Shown in pieces: positions 28,276 to 37,251 of a DNA stretch of 64,000 nucleotides (position 1 is its first letter; every line of letters begins with the position of its first letter). The notes under the pieces were generated by a model that was not told the origin of the DNA, made no database searches, and saw only the letters and a program-made list of their open reading frames with translations. This stretch comes from Barrientosiimonas humi (GTDB lineage: Bacteria > Actinomycetota > Actinomycetes > Actinomycetales > Dermatophilaceae): NCBI RefSeq assembly GCF_006716095.1, contig NZ_VFOK01000001.1, positions 771,375 to 835,374 on the forward strand, given 5' to 3'. Position numbers and translations under genes: made by a program.

Positions 28276-29675
28276 CCCCCCGCCCCGACGCCGCCCAGCA
28301 GGAGGCGGCGCGCCAGCTCGAGCTGCGTCAGCGGATGCGCGAGATCGAGGAGGCCATCCTCGCCCGCACGCCGGAGAGCAACCCCGAGCCGACGCTGCAC
28401 CGGGTGGCCCGCTGCATGGAGCTGCTCGGCGACCCGCAGCGCAGCTTCCCGCTGGTGCACCTCACCGGCACGAACGGCAAGACCACGACGGCGCGCATCA
28501 TCGAGCAGGTGCTGCGCGAGACCGGCCTGTCGACCGGTCGGTTCACCAGCCCGCACCTGCACGACATGCGCGAGCGAATCTCGTTGAACGGCAACGCGAT
28601 CAGCCGCGAACGGTTCATCGACACGTGGGAGGACGTGCTCCCGTTCATCGAGATGGTCGACGCGGAGTCGGTCGCCGACGGCGGCCCGCGGATGACGTAC
28701 TTCGAGGTGCTGGTGGTGGTGGCCTACGCCGCGTTCGCCGACGCCCCGATCGACGTCGCGATCGTCGAGGTCGGGCTCGGTGGGGTCTGGGACGCCACCA
28801 ACGTGGCCGACGCCGCCGTCGCCGTCATCACGCCGGTCGCGATCGACCACGAGCGGCTACTCGGTGACTCCCTCGAGCTCATCGCGACCGAGAAGCGGGG
28901 CATCATCAAGCCCGGCAGCATCGCCGTCGTGGCGCGGCAGGAGCCCGAGGTCGAGGAGCTCGTTCTGGAGCGCGCCGAGGAGGTCTCCGCGGTCGTACGC
29001 CGGGAGGACCGGGAGTTCGGCGTCACCGAGCGCGAGCCGGCCGTGGGCGGCCAGCAGATCACGGTGCAGGGGCTCGCGGCGACGTATCCCGACCTGTTCC
29101 TGCCGCTGTTCGGCGAGCACCAGGCGCACAACGCGGCCCTGGCCGTCGCGGCGGTCGAGGCCTTCCTCGGCGGGGGAGAGCAGCCGCTCGACGACGAGGT
29201 GCTGCGCGCCGGCCTGGAGGCGGTGACCTCGCCCGGGCGTCTGGAGATCGTGCGGCGGTCGCCGACGGTGCTGGTCGACGCCGCGCACAACCCGGCGGGC
29301 GCACGAGCCCTGCGCGACGCGATCAACGACTCGTTCACCTTCAACCGGCTGGTCGGTGTGCTCGCGGTGCTGCAGGACAAGGACGCCGTGGCCATGCTCG
29401 AGATCCTCGAGCCGGTGCTCGACCACGTGGTGGTCAGCCGCACGACCTCGCCGCGGGCGCTCGACCCGCAGGTGCTCGGCCGCGAGGCCGAGGAGATCTT
29501 CGGCGAGGACCGGGTCACGGTCGTGCGCGACCTGCCCGACGCGCTGGACCGGGCCGCCGAGCTCGCCGACGAGGGCGGCGTCGGCGGCGGTGTGCTGGCG
29601 ACCGGGTCGGTGGTCACCGCGGCCGAGGTGCGGATGCTGCTCGGGGCCGACCCCGAGCGCGGGGCCGACGCGTGA
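28272..29675 (+). CDS. folC: Bifunctional folylpolyglutamate/dihydrofolate synthase
   Basis: Adds glutamate to dihydropteroate and to folates in the cytosol. The 467-aa protein has the Mur-ligase ATP-binding loop LTGTNGKTTTARI, the SPHLHDMRERI substrate segment, VEVGLGGVWDATNV, ITPVAIDHERLLG and the C-terminal domain with VLVDAAHNPAGARAL. All motifs are intact and the length is usual. The overlap with the acetyltransferase and the DUF4233 gene gives a compact operon, in the conserved actinobacterial order folC-DUF4233-(uppP)-ndk. Confidence 0.96.
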   Translation: MTPRPDAAQQEAARQLELRQRMREIEEAILARTPESNPEPTLHRVARCMELLGDPQRSFPLVHLTGTNGKTTTARIIEQVLRETGLSTGRFTSPHLHDMRERISLNGNAISRERFIDTWEDVLPFIEMVDAESVADGGPRMTYFEVLVVVAYAAFADAPIDVAIVEVGLGGVWDATNVADAAVAVITPVAIDHERLLGDSLELIATEKRGIIKPGSIAVVARQEPEVEELVLERAEEVSAVVRREDREFGVTEREPAVGGQQITVQGLAATYPDLFLPLFGEHQAHNAALAVAAVEAFLGGGEQPLDDEVLRAGLEAVTSPGRLEIVRRSPTVLVDAAHNPAGARALRDAINDSFTFNRLVGVLAVLQDKDAVAMLEILEPVLDHVVVSRTTSPRALDPQVLGREAEEIFGEDRVTVVRDLPDALDRAAELADEGGVGGGVLATGSVVTAAEVRMLLGADPERGADA

Positions 29676-30070
29676 TCGGTCGGCTGCGCCTGGTCGGCGT
29701 CGGCGAGAAGATGACGCGGCGGCTCGCCGCCGTCGTGCTCGCCGGTCAGGCGTTCGCGCTGTTCTTCGGAGCGCTGTCCGCGTGGGGGATGAGCCGCACC
29801 CAGGAGGGGGAGCCCGCGACGGCGTACCTGCTCGTGGGGCTGGGCCTCGCGATGCTGTGCGTCGCGGTGGCCGGGATGCAGCGCCGGCCGTACGGCGTGA
29901 CGCTCGGCTGGCTGCTGCAGGCAGCCACCCTCGCGAGCTCGTTCGTGGTGCCTGCCATGCTGTTCGTCGCTCTGATCTTTCTCGCCCTGTGGGTGACCGC
30001 CCTGTTCCAGGGGCACAAGATGGACGAGCTCACCCGACGTCACACCCCCTCTGACAGGAGTACTGCATGA
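29672..30070 (+). CDS. DUF4233 membrane protein
   Basis: A 132-aa integral membrane protein with four predicted helices ([54 protein letters not shown] and [19 protein letters not shown]). The [18 protein letters not shown] start and the place between folC and ndk are characteristic of DUF4233, an actinobacterial family of unknown role. GTG 29672 overlaps the folC stop; ATG 29711 is an alternative start and matches the shorter family members. Confidence 0.85.
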   Translation: MIGRLRLVGVGEKMTRRLAAVVLAGQAFALFFGALSAWGMSRTQEGEPATAYLLVGLGLAMLCVAVAGMQRRPYGVTLGWLLQAATLASSFVVPAMLFVALIFLALWVTALFQGHKMDELTRRHTPSDRSTA

Positions 30071-30906
30071 GCTGGCTGGAGGCCGTCGTCCTCGGCATCG
30101 TCCAAGGACTCACCGAGTTCCTCCCGATCTCCTCGTCGGCGCACCAGCTGCTCGTCGCCCGGTTGTTCTTCGGCAACGACGGCGGTGGTTCGGCGTTCAC
30201 GGCGATCAACCAGCTCGGCACCGAGGCCGCGGTGCTGGTCTACTTCCGGCACGACATCGTGCGGATCATCAAGCAGTGGTCGCTGTCGCTGGTCGGGCGG
30301 ACCGACCGCAACGACCCCGACGCCCGGATGGGCTGGCTGGTCATCATCGGCACCATCCCGATCGGCCTGCTCGGCCTGCTGTTCCAGGACGCCATCGACT
30401 CCACGCTGCGCAACATGTGGATCACCGCGTCGATGCTGCTGCTGTTCGCGCTGGTCATCGCCGTCGCCGACTCCACCGCCAAGCAGCGCAAGGAGCTGGA
30501 CCGCCTCGACGTGAAGACCGGTGTGGCCTTCGGTTTCTGGCAGGCGCTCGCGCTGATCCCCGGCGTCTCCCGCTCCGGCGGCACCATCGCCGGTGGTCTG
30601 TTCATGGGCTTCACCCGCGAGGCAGCCGCCCGCTACTCCTTCCTGCTGGCCATCCCGGCCGTGCTGGCGTCCGGGCTGTTCAAGGTCGCGACGATCTCCG
30701 AGACCGACCCCAACCCGCCGTGGGGCCAGATCCTGGTGGCGACGGTGCTGGCGTTCGTCATCGGCTACGCCGTGATCGCGTGGCTGATGCGCTACATCTC
30801 CACCCACGACTTCAAGCCGTTCGTGATCTATCGCATCGTGCTGGCGCTGGTGATCTTCGCGCTGCTGGCGTTCGGCGTGGTCGACGCGGCAGCCCCGCCG
30901 GTCTGA
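30067..30906 (+). CDS. uppP: Undecaprenyl-diphosphatase (BacA type)
   Basis: Dephosphorylates undecaprenyl diphosphate at the membrane, recycling the lipid carrier for peptidoglycan; overproduction gives bacitracin resistance in the family. The 279-aa, roughly eight-helix protein has both signature motifs: [16 protein letters not shown] near the N-terminus and [17 protein letters not shown] (the Glu/Ser/Arg active region). CAGGAG is placed just before the ATG, and the ATG overlaps the DUF4233 stop. Its presence inside the folC-ndk block links cell-wall lipid recycling to the same transcript. Confidence 0.95.
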   Translation: MSWLEAVVLGIVQGLTEFLPISSSAHQLLVARLFFGNDGGGSAFTAINQLGTEAAVLVYFRHDIVRIIKQWSLSLVGRTDRNDPDARMGWLVIIGTIPIGLLGLLFQDAIDSTLRNMWITASMLLLFALVIAVADSTAKQRKELDRLDVKTGVAFGFWQALALIPGVSRSGGTIAGGLFMGFTREAAARYSFLLAIPAVLASGLFKVATISETDPNPPWGQILVATVLAFVIGYAVIAWLMRYISTHDFKPFVIYRIVLALVIFALLAFGVVDAAAPPV

Positions 30907-30933
30907 TCTGCACCCCTGGATACAGTTGGCGCC

Positions 30934-31362
30934 GTGACCGACCAGATCGAGCGTTCCCTCGTCATCGTCAAGCCCGACGGCTACCGCCGTGGACTCACCG
31001 GGGAGGTGCTGCGGCGCATCGAGGCCAAGGGCTACACCCTGGTCGCGCTGCAGGTGCGGACCCCCGACCGTGAGCGCCTGGCCCAGCACTACGCCGAGCA
31101 CGAGGGCAAGCCGTTCTACGAGCCGCTGGTGGAGTTCATGTCCTCCGGCCCGGCGACCTTCGCGATCATCGAGGGCCAGGGCTGCATCCCCGGCTTCCGC
31201 TCGCTCGCCGGCGCCACCAACCCGACCGAGGCCGCGCCCGGCTCCATCCGCGGCGACCTCGGCCGTGACTGGGGCCTGAAGGTGCAGCAGAACATCGTGC
31301 ACGGGTCCGACTCGCCCGAGTCGGCCGCGCGCGAGATCGGGATCTGGTTCCCCGAGGCCTGA
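30934..31362 (+). CDS. ndk: Nucleoside-diphosphate kinase
   Basis: Transfers phosphate from ATP to other nucleoside diphosphates through a phosphohistidine. The 142-aa protein begins with the family segment RSLVIVKPDGYRRGLTGEVL, has GAT(N)P-type residues in SLAGATNPTEAAPGSIRGDLG and the catalytic His123 in NIVHGSDSPESA. GTG 30934 is the start. It ends the plus-strand block and converges with a MarR regulator gene 49 nt downstream. Confidence 0.96.
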   Translation: MTDQIERSLVIVKPDGYRRGLTGEVLRRIEAKGYTLVALQVRTPDRERLAQHYAEHEGKPFYEPLVEFMSSGPATFAIIEGQGCIPGFRSLAGATNPTEAAPGSIRGDLGRDWGLKVQQNIVHGSDSPESAAREIGIWFPEA

Positions 31363-31411
31363 GCGGCGAGCGGGCTTGCGAGCCCCGCCCCCGACGTACG
31401 TCCGCGCGGGC

Positions 31412-31963
31412 TCAGCCCGCCTGCGCGGGCTCCGCGCGCTCGGCCATCGCGTCGTCGAGCCCGGCGATCGCGAGCTCCAGCAGCGAGGCGAGCTGAGCCT
31501 GCTGGTCGCGGCTGAGCCGGTCGAGCACGTTGCTCTCCATGACGTCGCTGCCGCGGATGACCCGGCGGAAGACCTGCCAGCCCTCCTCGGTGAGAGCGAC
31601 CAGCACGCGGGTTCGGTTCTCCTCGTCGGGGGTGCGCGTCACCAGCTCGCGCTCGGTCATCCGGTCGAGCCGGTGGGTCATCGACGACGGCGCCACCGAC
31701 AGCGCGTTCGCGAGCTGGCTCGGCGTGACCGACTGACCCGCCGGCGCGATCGCCAGGTGGGCGATGACGCCCCACTCGCCGGCGCTGAGGCCGACGTCGG
31801 TGAGCTGGTCGGTGTACCACTGCGACAGCCGCCGGGCGAGCGCGTTGACCGCGGTCACGACGCGCTGCACCGACTCGCTGCCGCCCGCTGAGACGTACGC
31901 CGCCACCTCGGCGTCGTAGCGGTCGCGGGAGCTTTCTCGGTCGGCCTTCGGGGCGCGGCTCAT
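31412..31963 (-). CDS. MarR-family transcriptional regulator
   Basis: A 183-aa winged-helix repressor. The central domain carries LSAGEWGVIAHLAIAPAGQ, the recognition-helix region TPSQLANALSVAPSSMTHRLDRM, and the wing ERELVTRTPDEENRTRVLVALTEEG with the DxR-x-R pattern of MarR. An N-terminal extension of about 35 residues is charged. It is divergent from mreB with 86 nt between starts, so it could bind there, but no matching palindrome is evident. The ligand is unknown. Confidence 0.9.
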   Translation of the reverse strand: MSRAPKADRESSRDRYDAEVAAYVSAGGSESVQRVVTAVNALARRLSQWYTDQLTDVGLSAGEWGVIAHLAIAPAGQSVTPSQLANALSVAPSSMTHRLDRMTERELVTRTPDEENRTRVLVALTEEGWQVFRRVIRGSDVMESNVLDRLSRDQQAQLASLLELAIAGLDDAMAERAEPAQAG

Positions 31964-32049
31964 CCCCCTAGCGTGCCAGTGCGCGCGGTCGAGCTCCCGT
32001 GCACCCCCGCCTGCCCGCCGCAGCGCGGCCACGCCGTTACCATCGCCGG

Positions 32050-33078
32050 GTGGCGGGCACAGCGAGCTTCACCGGGCGGGACCTGGCGATCGATCTCGGC
32101 ACCGCCAACACCCTCATCTACGAGCGCGGCAAGGGCGTCGTGCTCGACGAGCCGTCGGTCGTGGCGCTCGAGGTCGGCACTGGGCGGTTGCTGGCCGCCG
32201 GGAGCCGCGCCAAGGAGATGCTCGGCCGCACGCCCGGGCACGTGCACGTCGTGCGCCCGCTGCGCGACGGCGTGATCGACGACGCCGAGACGGCCGAGCG
32301 GATGCTGCGCTACTTCATCGCGCAGGTACGCCCGTCGCGGCTCGTGCGCCCGCGCATGGTCGTGTGCGTGCCGAGCGAGGTGACCGGCGTCGAGCGCCGG
32401 GCCCTGGAGGACGCCGCGACGCGGGCGGGTGCCCGCAAGGTCTACGTCGTCGAGGAGGCGATGGCGGCCGCGCTCGGCGCCGAGCTTCCCGTCGAGGCGG
32501 CGGCCGGCTGCATGGTGGTCGACGTGGGCGGCGGCACCAGCGACGTCGCGGTGCTCAGCCTCGGCGGCATCGTCAACGCTCGCTCGGTGCGCATCGGCGG
32601 CGACGAGATCGACGAGGCGATCGTGTCGCACGTCAAGAGCGAGTACGCCCTGCTGCTCGGCGAGCGCAGCGCCGAGGACATCAAGACCACCGTCGGCTCG
32701 GCGTTCCCGATGCGCGAGGAGCTGTCGATGCGGGTGCGCGGCCGCGACCTGATCAGCGGCCTGCCCAAGACGGTCACCATCACCTCCCAGGAGGTGCGGC
32801 GGGCCATCGAGGGACCGCTGCTGCAGATCTGCGAGCTGGTGCGCGCCACCCTCGACGTGTGCCCGCCCGAGCTCGCCGGCGACGTGCTCGACAGCGGCAT
32901 CGTGCTGACCGGTGGCGGCGCCCAGCTGCGCGGCCTGGCCGAGCGGATGGGCCACGAGCTCGGTGTGCCGGTGCGGGTCACCGACGACCCGCAGCGCTCG
33001 GTCGCCCTCGGCGCGGGCCGCTGCGTCGAGGACTTCGCCGAGCTGCAGCGGGTGCTCGTCGACTCCAAGCGGTACTGA
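32050..33078 (+). CDS. mreB: Rod-shape-determining actin homologue MreB
   Basis: Forms membrane-bound filaments that direct lateral wall synthesis. The 342-aa actin-fold protein has phosphate 1 motif RDLAIDLGTANTLIY, phosphate 2 MVVDVGGGTSDVAVLSLGG, and the adenosine motif DSGIVLTGGGAQLRGLAERM. The GTG at 32050 is the only start close to the conserved beginning. It heads mreB-mreC-mreD-mrdA, almost without gaps. Presence of the full set indicates, but does not prove, an elongating cell or MreB-dependent wall growth. Confidence 0.95.
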   Translation: MAGTASFTGRDLAIDLGTANTLIYERGKGVVLDEPSVVALEVGTGRLLAAGSRAKEMLGRTPGHVHVVRPLRDGVIDDAETAERMLRYFIAQVRPSRLVRPRMVVCVPSEVTGVERRALEDAATRAGARKVYVVEEAMAAALGAELPVEAAAGCMVVDVGGGTSDVAVLSLGGIVNARSVRIGGDEIDEAIVSHVKSEYALLLGERSAEDIKTTVGSAFPMREELSMRVRGRDLISGLPKTVTITSQEVRRAIEGPLLQICELVRATLDVCPPELAGDVLDSGIVLTGGGAQLRGLAERMGHELGVPVRVTDDPQRSVALGAGRCVEDFAELQRVLVDSKRY

Positions 33079-33081
33079 CCC

Positions 33082-33924
33082 ATGGCCCTGACCCCGCGCA
33101 CCCGGCGGCGCCTGGTCGTCGGCGGAGTGGTGGCCTCGCTCGCCGTCCTCGCGGTCGACACCGCGGCGCCCACGGTCACCGACCCCGTGCGCTCCGCCGT
33201 CGCCCGGGCCGTGACGCCGGTGCAGGAGCGGCTCACCCTGCCCGCCGACAACGAGGCCGGCCGGCTGCGCCGGCAGCGCGACGAGGCGCGGCGCGCCCTG
33301 GCCCGGCGCGGCGACGACGAGCAGCTGCGCCGCGGGCTCGGCGACCTGCTCGGCTCGTCCGCGGCGGCCGACCGTCGGGTGGTCCCGGCGCGGGTCGTGG
33401 GCTTCACCCCGGCGACCGCTGCCGGGGAGCGCCAGCTGGTGACGATCGACGCGGGGTCCCGCGACGGCATACGGGCTCATCAGACGGTGATCGCGACGCA
33501 GGGCCTCGTGGGCCGCACCGTCACCGTGCGCCCGACCAGCGCCGACGTGGAGCTGGTGACCTCGCCCGGCGCCGTCGTGGGTGCCCGGGTGACGCGCAGC
33601 CGCGCCATCGGGTCGGTCGCGGCGACGCCCGGGCCGGCGGTGCCGGCGCGGCGGCCGGGGGAGGTGACGCTCACGCTGGTCGAGCTCGGCGACGTGCGCA
33701 CCGGCGACCAGGTGCGCACGCTCGGCAGCGTCGACGACCGGCCGTACGTGCGTGACGTCGTGATCGGCCGGGTCGTCGGCGTCGACCCCGACCGCGGGCA
33801 GCTGGGGCGCACCGCCCGGGTCGAGCCGGCGGTCGACGTGGGGAGCCTCGACGTGGTGGGCGTCGTGCAGCCCGCGCCCGCCGACGGGCCGCGGCCGGCG
33901 GCGACCGGGACGGGGCCGTCGTGA
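33082..33924 (+). CDS. mreC: Rod-shape-determining protein MreC
   Basis: Bitopic membrane protein that activates PBP2/RodA in the elongation complex. The 280-aa protein has one N-terminal helix (residues about 10-27), a coiled-coil stretch rich in Arg/Glu/Leu (about 50-95) and the two beta domains (RVVGFTPATAAGERQLVTIDAG, GLVGRTVTVRPTSADVELVTSPG). It starts 3 nt after mreB and overlaps mreD by 4 nt. Confidence 0.92.
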   Translation: MALTPRTRRRLVVGGVVASLAVLAVDTAAPTVTDPVRSAVARAVTPVQERLTLPADNEAGRLRRQRDEARRALARRGDDEQLRRGLGDLLGSSAAADRRVVPARVVGFTPATAAGERQLVTIDAGSRDGIRAHQTVIATQGLVGRTVTVRPTSADVELVTSPGAVVGARVTRSRAIGSVAATPGPAVPARRPGEVTLTLVELGDVRTGDQVRTLGSVDDRPYVRDVVIGRVVGVDPDRGQLGRTARVEPAVDVGSLDVVGVVQPAPADGPRPAATGTGPS

Positions 33925-34421
33925 CGCTTCGGCTGCCGTCGCGGCTGGCCACGGTGCAGGCCCTGCTGCTGGTGCTCGCCGCGCTGCTCGCGGCGGTCGT
34001 GCTGCCGCGGCTCGGCCCGGTGCAGCCCGACCTGCTGGTGCCGTTCGTCGTGGCCGGGGGACTGCGCGGGGGTCGCACCACCGGGCTGCTGCTCGGTCTC
34101 GCGGCCGGCTGGCTGGTCGACCTCGTCCCGCCCGGCACCGGTGCGCTGGGCCTCAGCCCGCTGACCTACGCCGGTGCCGGCCTGGTCGCCGGCGCCGCCC
34201 ACCGCTCGTCGCGCCACTCGGCCGCCCTGCCCGCCGCGACGGTGCTCGCGGCCGCCGCGGTGGTGCTCGGGGTGCGGCTGGTGGTCACCCTGCTCGACGG
34301 GCGGCCGCTGGACCTGGTGGGGGCCGGCCTCAGCCTGCTCGCGACCACGGTGATCGGCGCGGCCCTCGTGCCGCCGCTCGTGCACCACCAGCGGCGGCTC
34401 GTCCACCGGGGGCGGGCATGA
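33921..34421 (+). CDS. mreD: Rod-shape-determining protein MreD
   Basis: A 166-aa integral membrane protein with four to five helices, Leu/Ala/Val-rich, including VQPDLLVPFVVAGGLRGGRT and GLLLGLAAGWLVDLVPPGTGALG, both typical of MreD. It completes MreBCD. GTG 33921 overlaps the mreC stop and its stop overlaps the mrdA ATG. Confidence 0.9.
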   Translation: MTLRLPSRLATVQALLLVLAALLAAVVLPRLGPVQPDLLVPFVVAGGLRGGRTTGLLLGLAAGWLVDLVPPGTGALGLSPLTYAGAGLVAGAAHRSSRHSAALPAATVLAAAAVVLGVRLVVTLLDGRPLDLVGAGLSLLATTVIGAALVPPLVHHQRRLVHRGRA

Positions 34422-36457
34422 TCGCCCGCTGGCGGCTGCGGCGGCGCTATCGGCGTCGTGACCGGCCCTCGCGACCGGCCCGGGTGACCCGGCTCGCGGT
34501 GCTGCTCGGGCTCAGCGTGGTCATGGTGCTGGCGATGCTCGGCCGCCTCGTGCAGCTGCAGGTCGTGCAGGGCGACGACTTCGCCGACCGGGCAGCGGCG
34601 CTCGGCACGCGCACGATCTCCACCCCGGCCATCCGCGGGCGCATCTTGGCCGCTGACGGAAAAGCGTTGGTGGCCAACGGTTCTCGTGCTGTGCTCACGC
34701 TGGACCCGACGACGCTCGCCGACCAGGACGACGACGGTGCGGGGCTGCTGCGCCGCGTGGCGCCGCTGGTCGGCCGCACCCCGGAGCAGCTGCTCGAGCG
34801 CACCCGGCCGTGCGGCACCGCGGGTGCGCCCCGCCCGCCGGTGTGCTTCAGCGGCGCGCCGTACGAGCCCATCCCCATCGCCGACGACGTGCCCGTCGAG
34901 CGCGCGCTCACCCTGCTCGAACGACCCGAGGAGTTCCCGGGGCTGGGGGTGGTGGCCGAGCCGACGCGGACGTACCCCGCGCTGGGGCAGCTCAACGCCG
35001 CGCAGGTGCTGGGCTACCTGGGGCGCACCAACGCCGACGACATCCGGCGCGACCCCACGCTGACCGCCCGCGACGGCCTCGGCCGGGCCGGGCTCGAGAA
35101 GCAGTACGACGCCGCGCTGCGCGGCACGCCCGGTCGCACGGTGGTGGCGGTGGACGCGCGCGGGCTGCCGCAGCGCACGCTGCAGAACGTCGCGCCGGTC
35201 CCGGGTCAGGACGTCGTCACCAACCTCGACCCCACCGTGCAGACGGCGGCCGAGCGCGCACTCGGCTCGGCCATGAGCTCCGCTCAGGCGCAAGGGAATC
35301 CGGCCACCGCCGGCGCGATGGTGGTGCTCGACGCGAGCGACGGTTCGGTCGTCGCGATGGCGTCCGCGCCGACGTACGACCCGAACGTGTGGAGCGGCGG
35401 GATCAACAGCCTGGAGTACGCCCGGCTCACCGACCCCGCGTCCGGTGCCCCGCTGCTCAACCGGGGGACGACGTTCGCGACGGCGCCGGCGTCGACGTTC
35501 AAGGCGGTGTCGGTGCCGGCGGCCATCGCGATGGGCAACGACCCGGACGCGAGCTACGACTGCGGCCCGTCGGTGCGCATCGGCGACCGCACCTTCCGCA
35601 ACTTCGAGTCGGTCGCCTTCGGGCAGATCGACATGCGCAGGGCGCTGGAGGTCTCGTGCGACACCGTCTTCTACCGCTGGGCCTACAACGCCTGGCAGCA
35701 GTCGGGCGGGCTGCGCGCGCCGGTGACCGCCACCGACCCGTTCGTCGACACGGCCCGCTCGTTCGGCCTGGGCCGGCGCACCGGCATCGACCTGCCCGAC
35801 GAGGCGGCCGGGCGCATCCCCGACCGGCAGTGGAAGCGGCAGCGCTGGCTCGACACCCGCGCCACCAGCTGCCAGCGGGCGCGCACGGGCTATCCGGAGG
35901 AGACCGACCAGGCGCGCGCGAGCTATCTGCAGCGCATCGCGCAGGAGAACTGCCGCAGCGGCTACGTCTACCGCGCCGGTGACGCGGTGAACTTCTCGAT
36001 CGGGCAGGGCGACGTGGCGGTCACGCCGCTGCAGCTGGCCGTGGCCTACTCCGCCGTCGCCAACGGCGGCACGCTGTGGGCCCCGCAGGTGGCGGCGGCC
36101 ACCCAGCGGCCGGGCGGCGGCGCCCGGCAGGACCTCGCGCCGCGGCGGATGGGGACGGTCGACTTCCCGGGCGACTCGCTGGCCGTCGACCGGGAGGGGA
36201 TGGCCGCGGTGACCCGCACCGGCACGGCCGCCGCCGCCTTCCGGGGCTTCCCGCTGGACAGCTACGGCGTCTCGGGGAAGACGGGCACCGCCGAGATCTT
36301 CGGCAAGGAGGCGACCAGCTGGTTCGCGTCCTACGGCCCGCGCACGGCCTCGGGCAAGCAGTACGTCGTCGTCGCCATGATCACCGAGTCCGGCACCGGC
36401 GCGACCTACGCTGCTCCCGCCGCCCGCAAGGTGTGGGACGTGCTGCGCACCCGGTGA
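34418..36457 (+). CDS. mrdA: Penicillin-binding protein 2, class B transpeptidase
   Basis: Cross-links peptidoglycan during elongation. The 679-aa protein has a basic cytoplasmic head, one transmembrane helix (about residues 27-47), the pedestal/dimer domain, and the transpeptidase domain with Ser359 in STFK, the SCD motif near residue 413 (in SCDTVFYRW) and KTGT at about 621. All three penicillin-binding motifs are intact. It ends the mre operon; no rodA is present within the window. It converges with the TOMM operon 70 nt downstream. Confidence 0.94.
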   Translation: MIARWRLRRRYRRRDRPSRPARVTRLAVLLGLSVVMVLAMLGRLVQLQVVQGDDFADRAAALGTRTISTPAIRGRILAADGKALVANGSRAVLTLDPTTLADQDDDGAGLLRRVAPLVGRTPEQLLERTRPCGTAGAPRPPVCFSGAPYEPIPIADDVPVERALTLLERPEEFPGLGVVAEPTRTYPALGQLNAAQVLGYLGRTNADDIRRDPTLTARDGLGRAGLEKQYDAALRGTPGRTVVAVDARGLPQRTLQNVAPVPGQDVVTNLDPTVQTAAERALGSAMSSAQAQGNPATAGAMVVLDASDGSVVAMASAPTYDPNVWSGGINSLEYARLTDPASGAPLLNRGTTFATAPASTFKAVSVPAAIAMGNDPDASYDCGPSVRIGDRTFRNFESVAFGQIDMRRALEVSCDTVFYRWAYNAWQQSGGLRAPVTATDPFVDTARSFGLGRRTGIDLPDEAAGRIPDRQWKRQRWLDTRATSCQRARTGYPEETDQARASYLQRIAQENCRSGYVYRAGDAVNFSIGQGDVAVTPLQLAVAYSAVANGGTLWAPQVAAATQRPGGGARQDLAPRRMGTVDFPGDSLAVDREGMAAVTRTGTAAAAFRGFPLDSYGVSGKTGTAEIFGKEATSWFASYGPRTASGKQYVVVAMITESGTGATYAAPAARKVWDVLRTR

Positions 36458-36527
36458 TGCACCGGCCGGCCCGCGATGGCGTACGGGCTCGGCTGGGTCA
36501 GCGGCTCCTGGGGCGCTGGGTCTCGGC

Positions 36528-37244
36528 TCAGCGGCCGCCGAGCAGCAGCACGGCCAGCGGGAGCGCGCCGGTGCGCGCGTGACCGCAGACCGCCCGCAGC
36601 CGGGAGTCGAAGGCGCCCCCGGTGGCGTACGCCGGCAGCCGGCGCTCGGCGGCCGCGAGGGACAGGCTCTGCAGCGCCGCCCCGGCCTCGAGCAGCAGGA
36701 AGCGGCCGCCGCGCTCGCCGTACTTCTCGACCACGGCGGCCGGGTCGCCGAGCAGCACCACGGCCGCCGCGGGCGGGGTGGTCGTGTCCAGGCCGCCGAG
36801 CGCCTGCTGCTCCGCCTGCCAGTCGGGGGCGGGCCCGACGTCGGTCAGCGTGTGCCGCTCGGGGTCGTGCTGGGCGACGCGGCCCGCGAGCGGGTGGTCG
36901 GTGCGCCACAGGATCACGCTGCCGCGCACCGCTCGCAGGTCTCCGGCCGACGGGTGACCCCAGCCGGAGTCGGTGCGGGCGAGGGTGCCGAGGAGGGCGG
37001 ACAGGTCGCCGCGGCGCAGCGGCCGGGCGCCGAGGTCGCGGTCGGAGCGGCGCCGCCGCAGCAGCGACGTGAGCCGGCCGCGGGGGTGGCCGAGCGGGTG
37101 AGCGGGGCCGGTGCGCTGCCAGGGGTGGACGGCGGGCGGGGCGGGGTCGAACCGGCCCAGCCGCTCGGCGAACCGGCCGACGGTGAGCGGGCCGAGCTCG
37201 GAGGCCCGCCAGAAGTCGTCGAAGTGCTCGGCGGGGTCGCTCAT
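36528..37244 (-). CDS. SagB-type azoline dehydrogenase (nitroreductase fold), TOMM operon
   Basis: A 238-aa flavin oxidoreductase that would oxidise azolines to thiazoles/oxazoles. It shows RRRRSDRDLGARPL, the SagB-like PSAGDL segment (36951-36968), and the FMN-proximal helix LLLEAGAALQSLSLAAAERRLP. The HPSAG in place of RPSAGG is a mild divergence. It is the last gene of the four-gene minus operon, starting 7 nt after the YcaO stop. It is similar to SagB/McbC-type enzymes by motif; a stand-alone nitroreductase is less likely given the neighbours. Confidence 0.8.
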   Translation of the reverse strand: MSDPAEHFDDFWRASELGPLTVGRFAERLGRFDPAPPAVHPWQRTGPAHPLGHPRGRLTSLLRRRRSDRDLGARPLRRGDLSALLGTLARTDSGWGHPSAGDLRAVRGSVILWRTDHPLAGRVAQHDPERHTLTDVGPAPDWQAEQQALGGLDTTTPPAAAVVLLGDPAAVVEKYGERGGRFLLLEAGAALQSLSLAAAERRLPAYATGGAFDSRLRAVCGHARTGALPLAVLLLGGR

Positions 37245-37251
37245 CGCGGCA